Origin: Mucilaginibacter aurantiaciroseus
GTDB lineage: Bacteria > Bacteroidota > Bacteroidia > Sphingobacteriales > Sphingobacteriaceae
Reading direction: 5' to 3'
NCBI RefSeq assembly: GCF_024055595.1
Contig: NZ_JAMXOF010000001.1
Span: 1,426,001 to 1,490,000, forward strand
Length of the DNA stretch: 64,000 nt
Below the pieces are notes generated by a model. It was not told where the DNA came from and made no database searches. It worked only from the letters and a program-made list of their open reading frames with translations. The stretch's first letter is position 1. Each line of letters starts with the position of its first letter. Shown here piece after piece: positions 36,163 through 45,448 of the stretch. A program made the translations under genes and the position numbers.

Positions 36163-36849
36163 TTATCCTTCGAACTTGTAACCAACCCCTTTAACGGTTG
36201 ATACACAATCGTCTCCAAGTTTTTCACGCAATTTGCGTACGTGCACGTCAATAGTACGGTTGGTAACCACTACCGAGTCTTCCCAAATGTTTTTAAGGAT
36301 CACCTCGCGGGTATATACCTTGCCGGGTTTTGAGGCCAGCAGGTACAGTAACTCAAATTCTTTTTTGGCTAAAACTACCTTAGCACCTTTTTTATAAACC
36401 AAGTATGCTTCGCGATCAATTACAAGATCGCCAATTTCCAGTTTATTGTCGGTAACTTCTTCCGGCGGTGAGTTACGGCGAAGGATAGCGTTGATACGGC
36501 TAACCAGTGCACGTGGCTTAATAGGTTTAGCGATATAGTCATCGGCACCTACATTAAAGCCTGCAATTTCCGAATATTCTTCGCTGCGGGCGGTAAGGAA
36601 CACCATAAAGGTATTTTTAAATTCGGGCATGGTGCGCATAATGCGACATGCTTCGATGCCATCCATTTTGGGCATCATTATATCTAAAACGATCAGATCG
36701 GGCTGGGTGCGTTTGGCTTCGGCAACAGCTTCCTGGCCGTTACGTGCCGTATATACCTGATAACCTTCTTTTTTAAGGTTGTACTCAATCAGCTCTAAAA
36801 TATCCGGTTCATCGTCAACAATTAATATCTTCTGTTTGCTGGTGCTCAT
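36163..36849 (-). CDS. OmpR/PhoB-family response regulator
   Basis: A 228-residue regulator: receiver domain (1-125) with the acid pair at Asp12/Asp13, phosphorylatable Asp56 in VLDIMMPKMDG and a Lys in DDYIAKPIKP; then a winged-helix DNA-binding domain (about 135-228) with LTKKEF-like VLAKKEFELLYLL and NRTIDVHVRKLREKLG. It controls transcription when phosphorylated. The gene is not next to a histidine kinase: the nearest kinase-like protein (33173-34645) lacks an ATPase domain. It resembles the PhoB/RprY type often encoded alone in Bacteroidota. The gene is convergent with the Lys-rich small gene. Confidence 0.95.
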   Translation of the reverse strand: MSTSKQKILIVDDEPDILELIEYNLKKEGYQVYTARNGQEAVAEAKRTQPDLIVLDIMMPKMDGIEACRIMRTMPEFKNTFMVFLTARSEEYSEIAGFNVGADDYIAKPIKPRALVSRINAILRRNSPPEEVTDNKLEIGDLVIDREAYLVYKKGAKVVLAKKEFELLYLLASKPGKVYTREVILKNIWEDSVVVTNRTIDVHVRKLREKLGDDCVSTVKGVGYKFEG

Positions 36850-36952
36850 GTATATTTAATTTTGCATAAATGTATAAGCTTAATAGAAGCTAACAGTTAA
36901 GCCAATATTAACAAATTGTTAAATAGCACCATAAGTTAACCTTTAATTCAGT

Positions 36953-38068
36953 TTATTTAAATGTTTTCTTTAAAAATCCTTCAAGGTCGGCTCCTGTAAC
37001 ATTTTTTGCAACAATATTTCCTTGCGGGTCAATGATAAAGTTTGATGGGATAGCTTCAATGTGGTAAAGCTTTTCTGTTGGGCCTTCAAAGCGCTGTAAG
37101 TCTGATACATGCGTCCAGCTTAAGCCATCGGCATTGATAGCTTGTTTCCAGTCTTTTTTCTCGATATCTAAAGAGATGCCCAGAATGTTAAAGCCCTTTT
37201 CTTTGTAAATTTTGTATTGCTTAACCACGTTAGGGTTTTCCTGGCGACAAGGGCCGCACCACGATGCCCAAAAATCAAGCATCACATACTTCCCTTTATA
37301 GTCGGATAGTTTTACCTCTTTATCATCAATGCTCTTGATGGTAAAGTCGGGTGCTTTATGGCCTACCGAGATAGGTTTTACAGCGGCCATCTGGCGTAAA
37401 AAGGTTTGCACGGCAGGGTTATCCATAAATTCATCCTTAATATCATCAGAGTAAGCAACCATTTGCTGCTCGTACTTGTATTGATCTAATGATGTTGCGG
37501 CGTAGAAACCTGCAAGCGATTTTTTGTTATCGCCCACAAACTTCAAAACCTCGGTGCTGTAGTCGGCAATGTTTTTCTGGAATTGCGGGATATAGATCTT
37601 CAATAACGAATCGGACTCTTTACCCAACGCCGCAGATTTGTTAGTATACTCGTCAGACAGCTTGCTATTTTTAGCACCGTACAGGTTGCTGATCTTATTG
37701 AACTCTTTTATTTTTTTAGAAGTTTCAGAACCACTGATCTCGTAATCGTGGTTAACGTTAGCGATGTCTGTTTTAAAGGTGATGGCGTCACCATTCTTTG
37801 CCACAAAATCGTAGATGTTGCCCCCGATGCGCAGTTTGTACAAGTTAGCGTATGGCGACGAGTGTTTAAAGGTAAAATTTTTACCGGCGCTAACGTCCGT
37901 TGAATCGATAATACTCACCTGGGCGCTGTCTGCAGCTAACAGGTATATTTTTTTAATGCTGCCGGGGTTTTCCAACTTACCCGATAAGGTAAAGGTGGTA
38001 GCCTGCTTGCAAGACGAAATAGCGAACACTGCCACAAATGTCAGGCAGGTAACAATACGGTTTTTCAT
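36953..38068 (-). CDS. TlpA-like thioredoxin lipoprotein (DUF4369-AhpC/TSA)
   Basis: A 371-residue secreted lipoprotein (lipobox ISSC, Cys20). The N-terminal 110 residues resemble DUF4369 (FTLSGKLENPG, VYL-like IYLLAADS), then a helical linker, and a C-terminal thioredoxin fold with DFWASWCGPCRQEN; the CxxC is Cys271/Cys274, and cis-proline region IEAIPSNF is present. These proteins are thiol-disulfide reductases of the outer membrane or periplasm in Bacteroidota. It begins 5 nt after gatB ends, so it may share its transcript, though no functional link is obvious. Confidence 0.92.
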   Translation of the reverse strand: MKNRIVTCLTFVAVFAISSCKQATTFTLSGKLENPGSIKKIYLLAADSAQVSIIDSTDVSAGKNFTFKHSSPYANLYKLRIGGNIYDFVAKNGDAITFKTDIANVNHDYEISGSETSKKIKEFNKISNLYGAKNSKLSDEYTNKSAALGKESDSLLKIYIPQFQKNIADYSTEVLKFVGDNKKSLAGFYAATSLDQYKYEQQMVAYSDDIKDEFMDNPAVQTFLRQMAAVKPISVGHKAPDFTIKSIDDKEVKLSDYKGKYVMLDFWASWCGPCRQENPNVVKQYKIYKEKGFNILGISLDIEKKDWKQAINADGLSWTHVSDLQRFEGPTEKLYHIEAIPSNFIIDPQGNIVAKNVTGADLEGFLKKTFK

Positions 38069-38073
38069 GATCT

Positions 38074-39543
38074 TTATTTAGATTCTAATTCTTTTATTAA
38101 AAGCTGATTGGTTTTTTGCGGGTCTATCTTTCCTTTTGATAGCTTCATCACTTCGCCCATAAACAAGCCTAAAACGCCCTTTTTACCCTTTTGGTATTCT
38201 ACAACCTTGTCTGGATATTTTGCTAAGGCCGCGCGGATAAATTCGTCAACCTCATTGGTGTCTTCGCTGATCAGCAAATTTAGTTCTTTAGCTAATTGGT
38301 CGGCAGTTTTGTTATTTCCTTTCAACATTTCGGGAAATAATTTTTGCGCGGCTACCGAATTGTTCACTTTACCCTCATCAACCAGTGTAATTAACCCGGC
38401 TAGGTTTTGTGGCGATAACTTAAATTCGGCTATGTTGATGCTATTATCATTAATGTAAGATCTTACCGCACCCATCACCCAGTTAGCGGCAGATTTATAG
38501 TTGGCAGTGTATTTTATTAACGCTTCAAAGTAGGCGGCAAATTCTTTATCGGCAATGATAACCCCGGCATCGTAATCCGACAGGCCAAGCTTTGAGGTGT
38601 ATTTTTCAAACAGCTCATTTGGTAATGCCGGCATTTTATTGCGGATGTCTGCCAGTTGGATTTCAGTAATTTGAACAGGCAACAAGTCTGGCTCGGGGAA
38701 ATAGCGGTAATCGTTCGCCATTTCTTTGGAACGGAGTATGGATGTTTCGCCGGTATCTGCATTAAAGTTCAATGTATTTTGATCGATGTGGCCACCTGCT
38801 TCTATCACTTCTACCTGGCGTGCAAACTCATGCTCGATGGCACGCTGCACGTTACGTATAGAGTTAAGGTTCTTGACTTCGCAACGGTTGCCATATTGAG
38901 CAGCGCCTCGTAAGCGTACAGATATATTGGCATCGCAACGCATGCTGCCTTCCTCCATATTACCATCGCAAATATCAAGGTAACGCAATAAACGGCGCAC
39001 CTCGGTCAGGAACTGGCCTGCCTCTTCGGCACTGCGCATATCGGGCTCGGATACAATTTCGATAAGTGGTACCCCTGCCCTGTTCAGGTCAATAAGCGAA
39101 TAATAGTCGTGCTGATCGTGCGAACTTTTGCCGGCATCATCCTCCATGTGGATGTGATGGATGGCGATGGTTTTTGAAGTACCGTTAGCCAACTTTACAG
39201 TTACACTACCGCCCAGGCAGATCGGCTGCTGATCTTGCGTGGTTTGAAAACCTTTGGGCAGATCGGCATAAAAGTAATTTTTACGGGCAAAGGTGTTTTG
39301 CAGGTTGATGCTGCAATTACAGGCCAGGCCCATTTTTACGGCATACTCTATCATGCGTTTATTAATGCGCGGCAACGTGCCGGGGTGCCCCAGCGAAACC
39401 GGACTAACGTGGTGGTTTGGTTCGGCGCCAAATGCTGCCGAATCTGATGAAAAAGCCTTACTTAAAGTGGATAACTGCGCGTGAACCTCTAACCCAACAA
39501 CCAACTCGTATTTATCACTCACGCCGCTTTGTAGAACTGCCAT
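38074..39543 (-). CDS. gatB: Asp/Glu-tRNA amidotransferase subunit B
   Basis: A 489-residue GatB, which with GatA and GatC turns Asp-tRNA(Asn) or Glu-tRNA(Gln) into the amide form in the cytoplasm. Landmarks: YELVVGLEVHAQLST at the start, NYFYADLPKGFQTTQ, HHIHMEDDAGKS (magnesium and ATP region), DLNRAGVPLIEIVSEPD, DICDGNMEEGSMRCDANI, and the C-terminal GatB/Yqey helix ending near KGKIDPQKTNQLLIKEL. GatA and GatC are elsewhere. A -7-like box lies about 40 nt upstream. Confidence 0.97.
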   Translation of the reverse strand: MAVLQSGVSDKYELVVGLEVHAQLSTLSKAFSSDSAAFGAEPNHHVSPVSLGHPGTLPRINKRMIEYAVKMGLACNCSINLQNTFARKNYFYADLPKGFQTTQDQQPICLGGSVTVKLANGTSKTIAIHHIHMEDDAGKSSHDQHDYYSLIDLNRAGVPLIEIVSEPDMRSAEEAGQFLTEVRRLLRYLDICDGNMEEGSMRCDANISVRLRGAAQYGNRCEVKNLNSIRNVQRAIEHEFARQVEVIEAGGHIDQNTLNFNADTGETSILRSKEMANDYRYFPEPDLLPVQITEIQLADIRNKMPALPNELFEKYTSKLGLSDYDAGVIIADKEFAAYFEALIKYTANYKSAANWVMGAVRSYINDNSINIAEFKLSPQNLAGLITLVDEGKVNNSVAAQKLFPEMLKGNNKTADQLAKELNLLISEDTNEVDEFIRAALAKYPDKVVEYQKGKKGVLGLFMGEVMKLSKGKIDPQKTNQLLIKELESK

Positions 39544-39583
39544 ATTATATATTCAGCTGTTATTCAGCATTGATGAAACATGC

Positions 39584-39591
39584 CAAATATA
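39584..39591 (-). promoter_or_regulatory. gatB: Candidate -7 box (TATATTTG) of gatB
   Basis: On the minus strand a full TAnnTTTG match, 40 nt before the gatB start codon. Confidence 0.4.
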
Positions 39592-39725
39592 GTTTATATA
39601 TCTATTTTTCATAGCTATTTTTTGAAATGGATTTGCCCGGCGCAAACAATTTGTTAAACCTTTTATTTAATGAGGTGTCTGTTACTTTAATCGTTACAGA
39701 ATCACATGCACTTACAACACATATT

Positions 39726-40292
39726 ATGAAAAGAACAGTTTTAGGAATGCTTACCGGGATGTTCATCCTTGCAGCATCAGTAACCGCCTCAAAAGCGCAG
39801 GTGAGCGTTAGCCTTAACGTAGGCACCTGGAGCCCGCCTGTAGAATATGCCGATGCCAATTATTATTACCTGCCGGATGTGAATAGCTATTATTATGCAC
39901 CAACACATCAATACATTTTTTTGAATGGCAACAACTGGATCTGGAGAAACAGTTTACCGCCCCGCTATAATTATTACAATATCAATAATGGTTATAAAGT
40001 GGCTGTATATAGGCCCAACCCATACCACTATTACAGCAGCGATCGTGTTAGATATGCCCGATACCGCGGTATAAGGGGTGGCATTATCCGCGACAGGTAT
40101 TACCGCCCGCATACAACCATTGTGAACCGCACACGCTATGTAAACCGTGGCCCAGGCAGAGGACCCGGACGTGACAGGAACCGTAGACCAGGAAGAGGAC
40201 AAGAACATGGCGGTGGCCGCGGAAATGGCGGCAGTGAACATGGCGGTGGCGGTAAACCGGGTGGACACGGTGGTGGCAATGGCCGCCACTAA
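39726..40292 (+). CDS. Secreted Tyr-rich protein with Gly/His/Arg-rich tail
   Basis: A 188-residue protein of unknown function. Start at 39726 (MKRTVLGMLTGMFILAASVT) gives a signal peptide with cleavage near SKAQ; the frame continues 33 codons upstream but those residues do not look like a signal. Three parts: a Tyr/Asn-rich middle (ANYYYLPDVNSYYYAPTHQY, NYYNINNG), an Arg/Tyr segment (YARYRGIRGGIIRDRYY), and a tail of GRGPGRDR and HGGG units (about 140-188). The tail could bind metal or anionic polymers, and the low complexity suggests a disordered surface protein. No cysteine is present. It lies between the convergently placed gatB promoter and alaS terminator and appears to be transcribed alone. 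Confidence 0.78.
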   Translation: MKRTVLGMLTGMFILAASVTASKAQVSVSLNVGTWSPPVEYADANYYYLPDVNSYYYAPTHQYIFLNGNNWIWRNSLPPRYNYYNINNGYKVAVYRPNPYHYYSSDRVRYARYRGIRGGIIRDRYYRPHTTIVNRTRYVNRGPGRGPGRDRNRRPGRGQEHGGGRGNGGSEHGGGGKPGGHGGGNGRH

Positions 40293-40300
40293 CTGATAAA

Positions 40301-40336
40301 AGCAGAACGACCACCTAATAAGGCGATCGTTCTGCT
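40301..40336. terminator. Hairpin between the Tyr-rich gene and alaS
   Basis: The stem AGCAGAACGA/TCGTTCTGCT (40301-40310 with 40327-40336) lies between two converging stops. T-runs are weak on both sides, so termination is likely but not strong. Confidence 0.6.
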
Positions 40337-40360
40337 TAAAGTATATAGTAAGTTGATTAC

Positions 40361-43114
40361 TTAGCTTACAAAGCTTTTGGCTTTAGCCAGCGCATTATTA
40401 ATACCACTTAAATCGCTGCCCCCCGCTGTAGCGAAGAATGGCTGACCACCGCCACCCCCTTTAACTTCTTTAGCAAGCTCTTTTACGATATTGCCGGCAT
40501 GCAGGCCTTTTTCTTTTACCAAAGTTTCATCTATTATTACGGTAATGCTTGGTTTGCCGTTGATATCGGCAGCCAATACCAGGAACAAGTTTGGAACAAT
40601 ATCTTTCAAATGATAAGCCAAAGTTTTAACCGCATCGGCATTTGGCAGCTCCACCCTTTGGGCGATGAAGTTGATACCGTTGATCTCCTCCGCAGTTTTA
40701 GCCAGCTGATCTTTTAAACCGGATGCTTTCATCAGGACTGCTTTCTCCAGTTCCTTTTTCATGCGGTTGTTATCTTCTATCAGGCTTTCGATGCTTTTTG
40801 AAAGGTCATTTGGGTTCTTTAAAAGGTCTTTTAAGGCTTTTATTTGTCGCGACTGGGCTTGGATATAATCCTGAGAGTGGTAACTGGTAATAGCCTCTAT
40901 ACGGCGTACACCTGCAGCTACAGCGCTTTCGCCTGTTATTTTGAAGAAGCCTATTTCGGCGGTGTTTTGTACGTGGGTACCACCACAAAGTTCCTTGCTG
41001 AATTTATCATCAAAGGTTATTACGCGTACATAATCGCCATATTTTTCACCGAACAGGGCTGTAACGCCGCTTGCTATGGCATCGTCGTAACGTACACTGC
41101 GCTCTTCTTTTAAAGGGATAGCCTCGCGCACTTTTTGGTTAACGATGCGTTCTAATACTTCTATATCATCATCCGTAACCTTACTGAAATGTGAAAAATC
41201 GAAACGCAACTGATCCGGGTTTACTAATGAACCTTTTTGGTTTACGTGCTCGCCCAGGGTTTCTTTTAACGCGGCATGCAGCAAGTGTGTTGCCGAGTGG
41301 TTAGCATTGGTCATGATGCGGTTACCCATGTTGATGGCCGCCTGGAAACGGGTTGGCATTGGGTTTGGCAATTCCCACTCTTTTTGCTCGCCTGTCTCCA
41401 TATCATAATACGGCGAAAGGTTAGCGTAATGAATGATCAAGCCATTTTCTTTTTTAGTATCTGTAATCTCAAAATTAAGGTTGCCTTTTTTTTCATCGTA
41501 CCATTCGCTCATTAAGTTACCGGTATCGCCTACCTGGCCGCCACCTTCCGCGTAGAATGGTGTACGGTTCAGCACGAGCTGGTATTGCTCTTTACCCTGC
41601 GTGGTTACTTTACGGTATTTTAGGATCTCGGCCTGTGTCAACATCTCATCATAACCCGTAAACTCGGTATTATCACCACCACGAAGTACCACCCAGTCGC
41701 CCGCGCTAACAGCAGTTGCAGCGCGTGAACGGAGTTTTTGGGTTTGAAGAGCTTGTTCAAAGCCTTCCATGTCAACTGCAAAACCTTGTTCTCGAGCCAT
41801 TAATTCGGTTAAGTCAATTGGAAAACCGTAGGTATCAGACAGTTCAAAAGCGTGCTCTCCTTTAATTTTTCGACCGGTGGGTATATCTTTTATTGTGCCC
41901 TCAGGATATTCCACACTTGTTATAGAGGCAAAAATAGAGGTCAACTCATTAAACCTTCTAATACCAGCAGATAAAGTTCTAAGAAAAGCAACCTCCTCCT
42001 CCAAAATCACCTTCTGCACAAAATCCTTTTGTGAGTATAACTCATCAAACACACCTTTAAACTGTTCGGCCAGTAATGGCACTAACTCATTAAAGAATGG
42101 TTCTTTAAAATTTAAGGTTTGGTAGCTATAACGTACCGCACGGCGTAAAATCCTGCGGATAACGTAACCTGCTTTGTTACTTGCGGGTAGTTGCCCATCG
42201 GCAATGGCAAAGCTAATAGCACGGATATGATCTGCCAGTACGCGCATGGCCACAGCATCAGCCCAATCCGCATCGCCGGGTTTAGCGGCACTGTTATATT
42301 TTTTACCGCTTTTCTCTGCAATGAATTGGATCATCGGTTGGAAAACGTCGGTATCGTAATTTGAACTTTTGCCTTGCAACACACGCACCAAACGCTCGAA
42401 CCCCATCCCGGTATCCACGTGCTTGGCCGGCAACGGGTGCAACGAACCATCTTTGATACGGTTAAACTGCATGAATACATTGTTCCAGATCTCTATCACC
42501 TGGTCGTGATCGGCGTTAACTAAAGTAGCACCGCTAACCTCCGCACGCTCATTATCCGGGCGACTGTCAAAGTGAATCTCCGAACATGGTCCGCAGGGGC
42601 CTGTTTCGCCCATTTCCCAAAAGTTATCTTTTTTATTGCCGGGCAAAATATTTGCTTCATCTACATATTGTTTCCACAGTTCGTAGGTTTCGGTATCTTT
42701 TTCAAGTCCTTCTTTCTCGTCGCCTTCAAAATAAGTTACGTAGAGGCGGCTCTTATCCAATTTGTAAACTTCGGTCAATAACTCCCAACTCCAGTCAACA
42801 GCTTCTTTTTTAAAGTAGTCGCCAAAGCTCCAGTTACCCAGCATCTCAAACATAGTGTGGTGATAGGTATCAATACCCACCTCTTCCAAATCGTTATGTT
42901 TACCGCTAACGCGAAGGCAGCGTTGGGTATCGGCCACGCGTGGGGCTTTTGCAGGAGCTTCGCCCAAAAACACATCTTTAAACTGGTTCATCCCTGCGTT
43001 GGTGAACATCAGGGTGGGGTCGTTTTTTACAACAATAGGTGCGCTTGGCACAATAATGTGGCCTTTAGAAGCGAAAAAATCAAGAAAAGCCTGGCGTATT
43101 TCTTTAGCGGTCAT
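40361..43114 (-). CDS. alaS: Alanine--tRNA ligase
   Basis: A 917-residue AlaRS: charges tRNA(Ala) in the cytoplasm. The ATG at 43114 (MTAKEIRQAFLDFF) is preferred over a TTG nine bases upstream. The aminoacylation core holds PSAPIVVKNDPTLMFTNAGM and EVGIDTYHHTMFEMLGNWSF; the editing domain has zinc ligands in HSATHLLHAAL and CGGTHV; the C-terminal region ends with GGGGQPFFATAGG. Length is typical. It is followed by a weak hairpin, and a -7-like box lies close to its start, suggesting a very short or absent leader. It is not in an obvious operon. Confidence 0.98.
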   Translation of the reverse strand: MTAKEIRQAFLDFFASKGHIIVPSAPIVVKNDPTLMFTNAGMNQFKDVFLGEAPAKAPRVADTQRCLRVSGKHNDLEEVGIDTYHHTMFEMLGNWSFGDYFKKEAVDWSWELLTEVYKLDKSRLYVTYFEGDEKEGLEKDTETYELWKQYVDEANILPGNKKDNFWEMGETGPCGPCSEIHFDSRPDNERAEVSGATLVNADHDQVIEIWNNVFMQFNRIKDGSLHPLPAKHVDTGMGFERLVRVLQGKSSNYDTDVFQPMIQFIAEKSGKKYNSAAKPGDADWADAVAMRVLADHIRAISFAIADGQLPASNKAGYVIRRILRRAVRYSYQTLNFKEPFFNELVPLLAEQFKGVFDELYSQKDFVQKVILEEEVAFLRTLSAGIRRFNELTSIFASITSVEYPEGTIKDIPTGRKIKGEHAFELSDTYGFPIDLTELMAREQGFAVDMEGFEQALQTQKLRSRAATAVSAGDWVVLRGGDNTEFTGYDEMLTQAEILKYRKVTTQGKEQYQLVLNRTPFYAEGGGQVGDTGNLMSEWYDEKKGNLNFEITDTKKENGLIIHYANLSPYYDMETGEQKEWELPNPMPTRFQAAINMGNRIMTNANHSATHLLHAALKETLGEHVNQKGSLVNPDQLRFDFSHFSKVTDDDIEVLERIVNQKVREAIPLKEERSVRYDDAIASGVTALFGEKYGDYVRVITFDDKFSKELCGGTHVQNTAEIGFFKITGESAVAAGVRRIEAITSYHSQDYIQAQSRQIKALKDLLKNPNDLSKSIESLIEDNNRMKKELEKAVLMKASGLKDQLAKTAEEINGINFIAQRVELPNADAVKTLAYHLKDIVPNLFLVLAADINGKPSITVIIDETLVKEKGLHAGNIVKELAKEVKGGGGGQPFFATAGGSDLSGINNALAKAKSFVS

Positions 43115-43120
43115 AGGGTG

Positions 43121-43128
43121 CAAAGGTA
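43121..43128 (-). promoter_or_regulatory. alaS: Candidate -7 box (TACCTTTG) close to the alaS start
   Basis: On the minus strand a full TAnnTTTG match ending 6 nt before the ATG at 43114, which would give a leaderless or near-leaderless transcript. Confidence 0.4.
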
Positions 43129-43180
43129 GAAAATTGTCTGAACCTGAATTAATAGAATTTTGGAATTAACTGAATTGACC

Positions 43181-43224
43181 ATACATACAAAAGGCGGAGA
43201 ATAAATCACCGCCTTTTATATGTA
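43181..43224 (-). terminator. Terminator of the DUF3857 operon
   Basis: The stem AAAAGGCGG/CCGCCTTTT (43189-43197 with 43209-43217), extended outward by ATACAT/ATGTAT, ends in TTTT on the minus strand. It follows the second DUF3857 gene. Confidence 0.75.
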
Positions 43225-43237
43225 TAACCCGCAATAA

Positions 43238-45448
43238 TTATTTCTCAAGAAGGATCTTTTGGTTGTTAAACGCAAAGGCGGCGTCAACCAGTTCGGTAAC
43301 CAAGGGCCAGTCGGCGGCTTTTTCGAAATTACCAGCATAAACACGGCTAACTATAATACTTAACACATTACCCTTAACTGTGGCCGAAGAGGTAAAAGAA
43401 CCTGTTTTATTAGCTTTTTTGGTATTTAATTCTTCCACTCCCTTTGCCTGGTATCCTTGCGGTATGGCCAGGTTTATTGTAAAAGTAAGGCTGCGTGCGG
43501 CAGGCATATAAATATCACGCGTACGCTTCCTGTCTTTTTCATCTAACTGAACAAAACTGCCTTTAAGTTTACCAGCATCTACTATATAGTTGTTGCCTGC
43601 TTTTTTAACAAGGTTATTAAGTATCACCGTTGATGAAAACTCAAACACAGGTTTGTTATTTTCGAGGGCGGGATTTATCACTTTATAGTCGCTTATTTGC
43701 ACGGGCTCCTGCCCAAACTGCTCTTGCGCTTCGTCCATAAAGCTTTTACGGACCTCTACCTGTGATTTGCCCATGCCACCTAAAAAGGCATCTGCAGATT
43801 TTTTGGTCTCGTAATTTTTTGAAAGTCGTTTGGCAAGCGGGGGCCCTTTTACCAGTTCCATCAGGCCATTATCGATATCCATTGCGCTCAGCAGGTTTTT
43901 CTGGCCGTCGTGGCGCATGTAGCCGGTTTGCTTTACTAATCGCTGCACTTTTAACTTTTGCATATCGGCCAGTAAAGATACTTCAACTTTTTCCTCAACA
44001 TGGTTTTTGTCGGCACTTACCATTGGGATGGTTGTGTTCATTTCATCAAACACATACTTGGTGGCGCTTTTACGCTTAGGCACAAGGCTAATAGCCTTTT
44101 CGCCCTGGAACTTCGCCGGTATCTCGTTAAAATGGGTTACAGCATCGTCAAAGCACATATATAATGGCTTGTTACCGTTGCTTATGCGAATCACAGCATC
44201 AAGGTCAGAAAAATTGAAAACGTTATCCAGGCTACTGGTATTTCGCGAGCAAACCAACAGCACTTCATGTACAATATCCATATCTGTTAAAAGGCGGCTC
44301 ATATTTATGGTAGCTATGGTGCCTTTTGCTGTACGATAGTTTAACGCTTTTAAATCATCCACGTCATCCTTATCAAAATTGCCAAATAAGCGCAGCTTCC
44401 AGGCGTCATATAAAATCTTCATTGAACTATCAAGCGGCGCTGCCTTCAGGTTTTTCCTACTGTCAAAATAATCTTTCATGATCTTTTTAGGCTCTTCATC
44501 AATGGGGTTATTTACCTCGTGAAAAAAAGTTTGGAAAAGCTCTTTGTTAGCGGTAAGGCCGCCGGCCTTTGCAGTGGGGTTACCCATGCTCATCATTTTT
44601 GATTTGGCAGCGCTGCTGATCTCGATATAAGGGTATTGGCGATATACCGAAACCCACTTTTGGCTTTGATATTTAGGCATTTCCTTCTTGCTCAGTTTAT
44701 AAACCAGGTCGCCATTAGGCAGGGTGCTTTCCTCAAGTTTGGGCGCACCATTAGCAGCTATGTAGTAAACTGAAGTTTTACTGTTAAATTGAAAATAAAG
44801 CGAATAGTTAAGTATGGGGTATTCATCTGCCAATACATAAACCTGGTCATTCTTTTTGTAAGAATCTTCCATGGCATTTTCCGACAGATCGTTATTGCTG
44901 ATGTAATAATCTAATATATCACCAACCTGCAGGCCGGGTATTGCAAGCTTTCCTTTCTGATCTTTTCCGGTATTTTTCAACAACACCTCTTCTCCGGTAT
45001 TCACTACGGTTTCCTGCCCGCCCGGTTTAATTATTTTAGCGCCAATGTAGGTGTTATGCACATCATTGATTTTAGCGATAAGGAACGACATGCTTTTGTC
45101 CAGCTTTTTTTGATACTCAAGAGTTGAGTAGCGTTCCAATGCAGACTTATCGTTTATTTTAACGCGTTCGTGCAGGGTTGATACCCTGGTAACCCGATTG
45201 GCAATACTAGCCGTTACAATCAGGAATTTAAACTTTAAATTAGATGTACGCTGTATGTTATACGATTGCGCTAATATTACAGCACTTTCGTTAGCATATT
45301 TAGCCGGCACCTGTTTTAAGCTAAATTCAGGCGTGGCGTTACCCCACACCGTTTTTTGTATCTCGGCGGCTTTTTCGTTGTAGCTTTGCGCATAAACTGC
45401 GCTACAGGTAGTTATTAAAAAGGATAATAAGAGTAAAGGTTTTTTCAT
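43238..45448 (-). CDS. DUF3857 protein with degenerate transglutaminase domain
   Basis: A 736-residue secreted protein: signal peptide (MKKPLLLLSFLITTCSAVYA), a DUF3857 beta domain (about 60-270; PGLQVGDILDYYI), and a transglutaminase-like region (about 340-450), then a beta-rich C-terminus. Aligned by eye with the partner gene, the catalytic Cys position (GDC in the partner) reads GTI (Ile378) and the His block reads DLDAV instead of DNHMI, so it is likely catalytically dead. It overlaps the upstream partner by ATGA and shares its transcript. Such pairs are common in Bacteroidota; a role in peptidoglycan or exopolymer handling is guessed only. Terminator follows. Confidence 0.82.
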   Translation of the reverse strand: MKKPLLLLSFLITTCSAVYAQSYNEKAAEIQKTVWGNATPEFSLKQVPAKYANESAVILAQSYNIQRTSNLKFKFLIVTASIANRVTRVSTLHERVKINDKSALERYSTLEYQKKLDKSMSFLIAKINDVHNTYIGAKIIKPGGQETVVNTGEEVLLKNTGKDQKGKLAIPGLQVGDILDYYISNNDLSENAMEDSYKKNDQVYVLADEYPILNYSLYFQFNSKTSVYYIAANGAPKLEESTLPNGDLVYKLSKKEMPKYQSQKWVSVYRQYPYIEISSAAKSKMMSMGNPTAKAGGLTANKELFQTFFHEVNNPIDEEPKKIMKDYFDSRKNLKAAPLDSSMKILYDAWKLRLFGNFDKDDVDDLKALNYRTAKGTIATINMSRLLTDMDIVHEVLLVCSRNTSSLDNVFNFSDLDAVIRISNGNKPLYMCFDDAVTHFNEIPAKFQGEKAISLVPKRKSATKYVFDEMNTTIPMVSADKNHVEEKVEVSLLADMQKLKVQRLVKQTGYMRHDGQKNLLSAMDIDNGLMELVKGPPLAKRLSKNYETKKSADAFLGGMGKSQVEVRKSFMDEAQEQFGQEPVQISDYKVINPALENNKPVFEFSSTVILNNLVKKAGNNYIVDAGKLKGSFVQLDEKDRKRTRDIYMPAARSLTFTINLAIPQGYQAKGVEELNTKKANKTGSFTSSATVKGNVLSIIVSRVYAGNFEKAADWPLVTELVDAAFAFNNQKILLEK

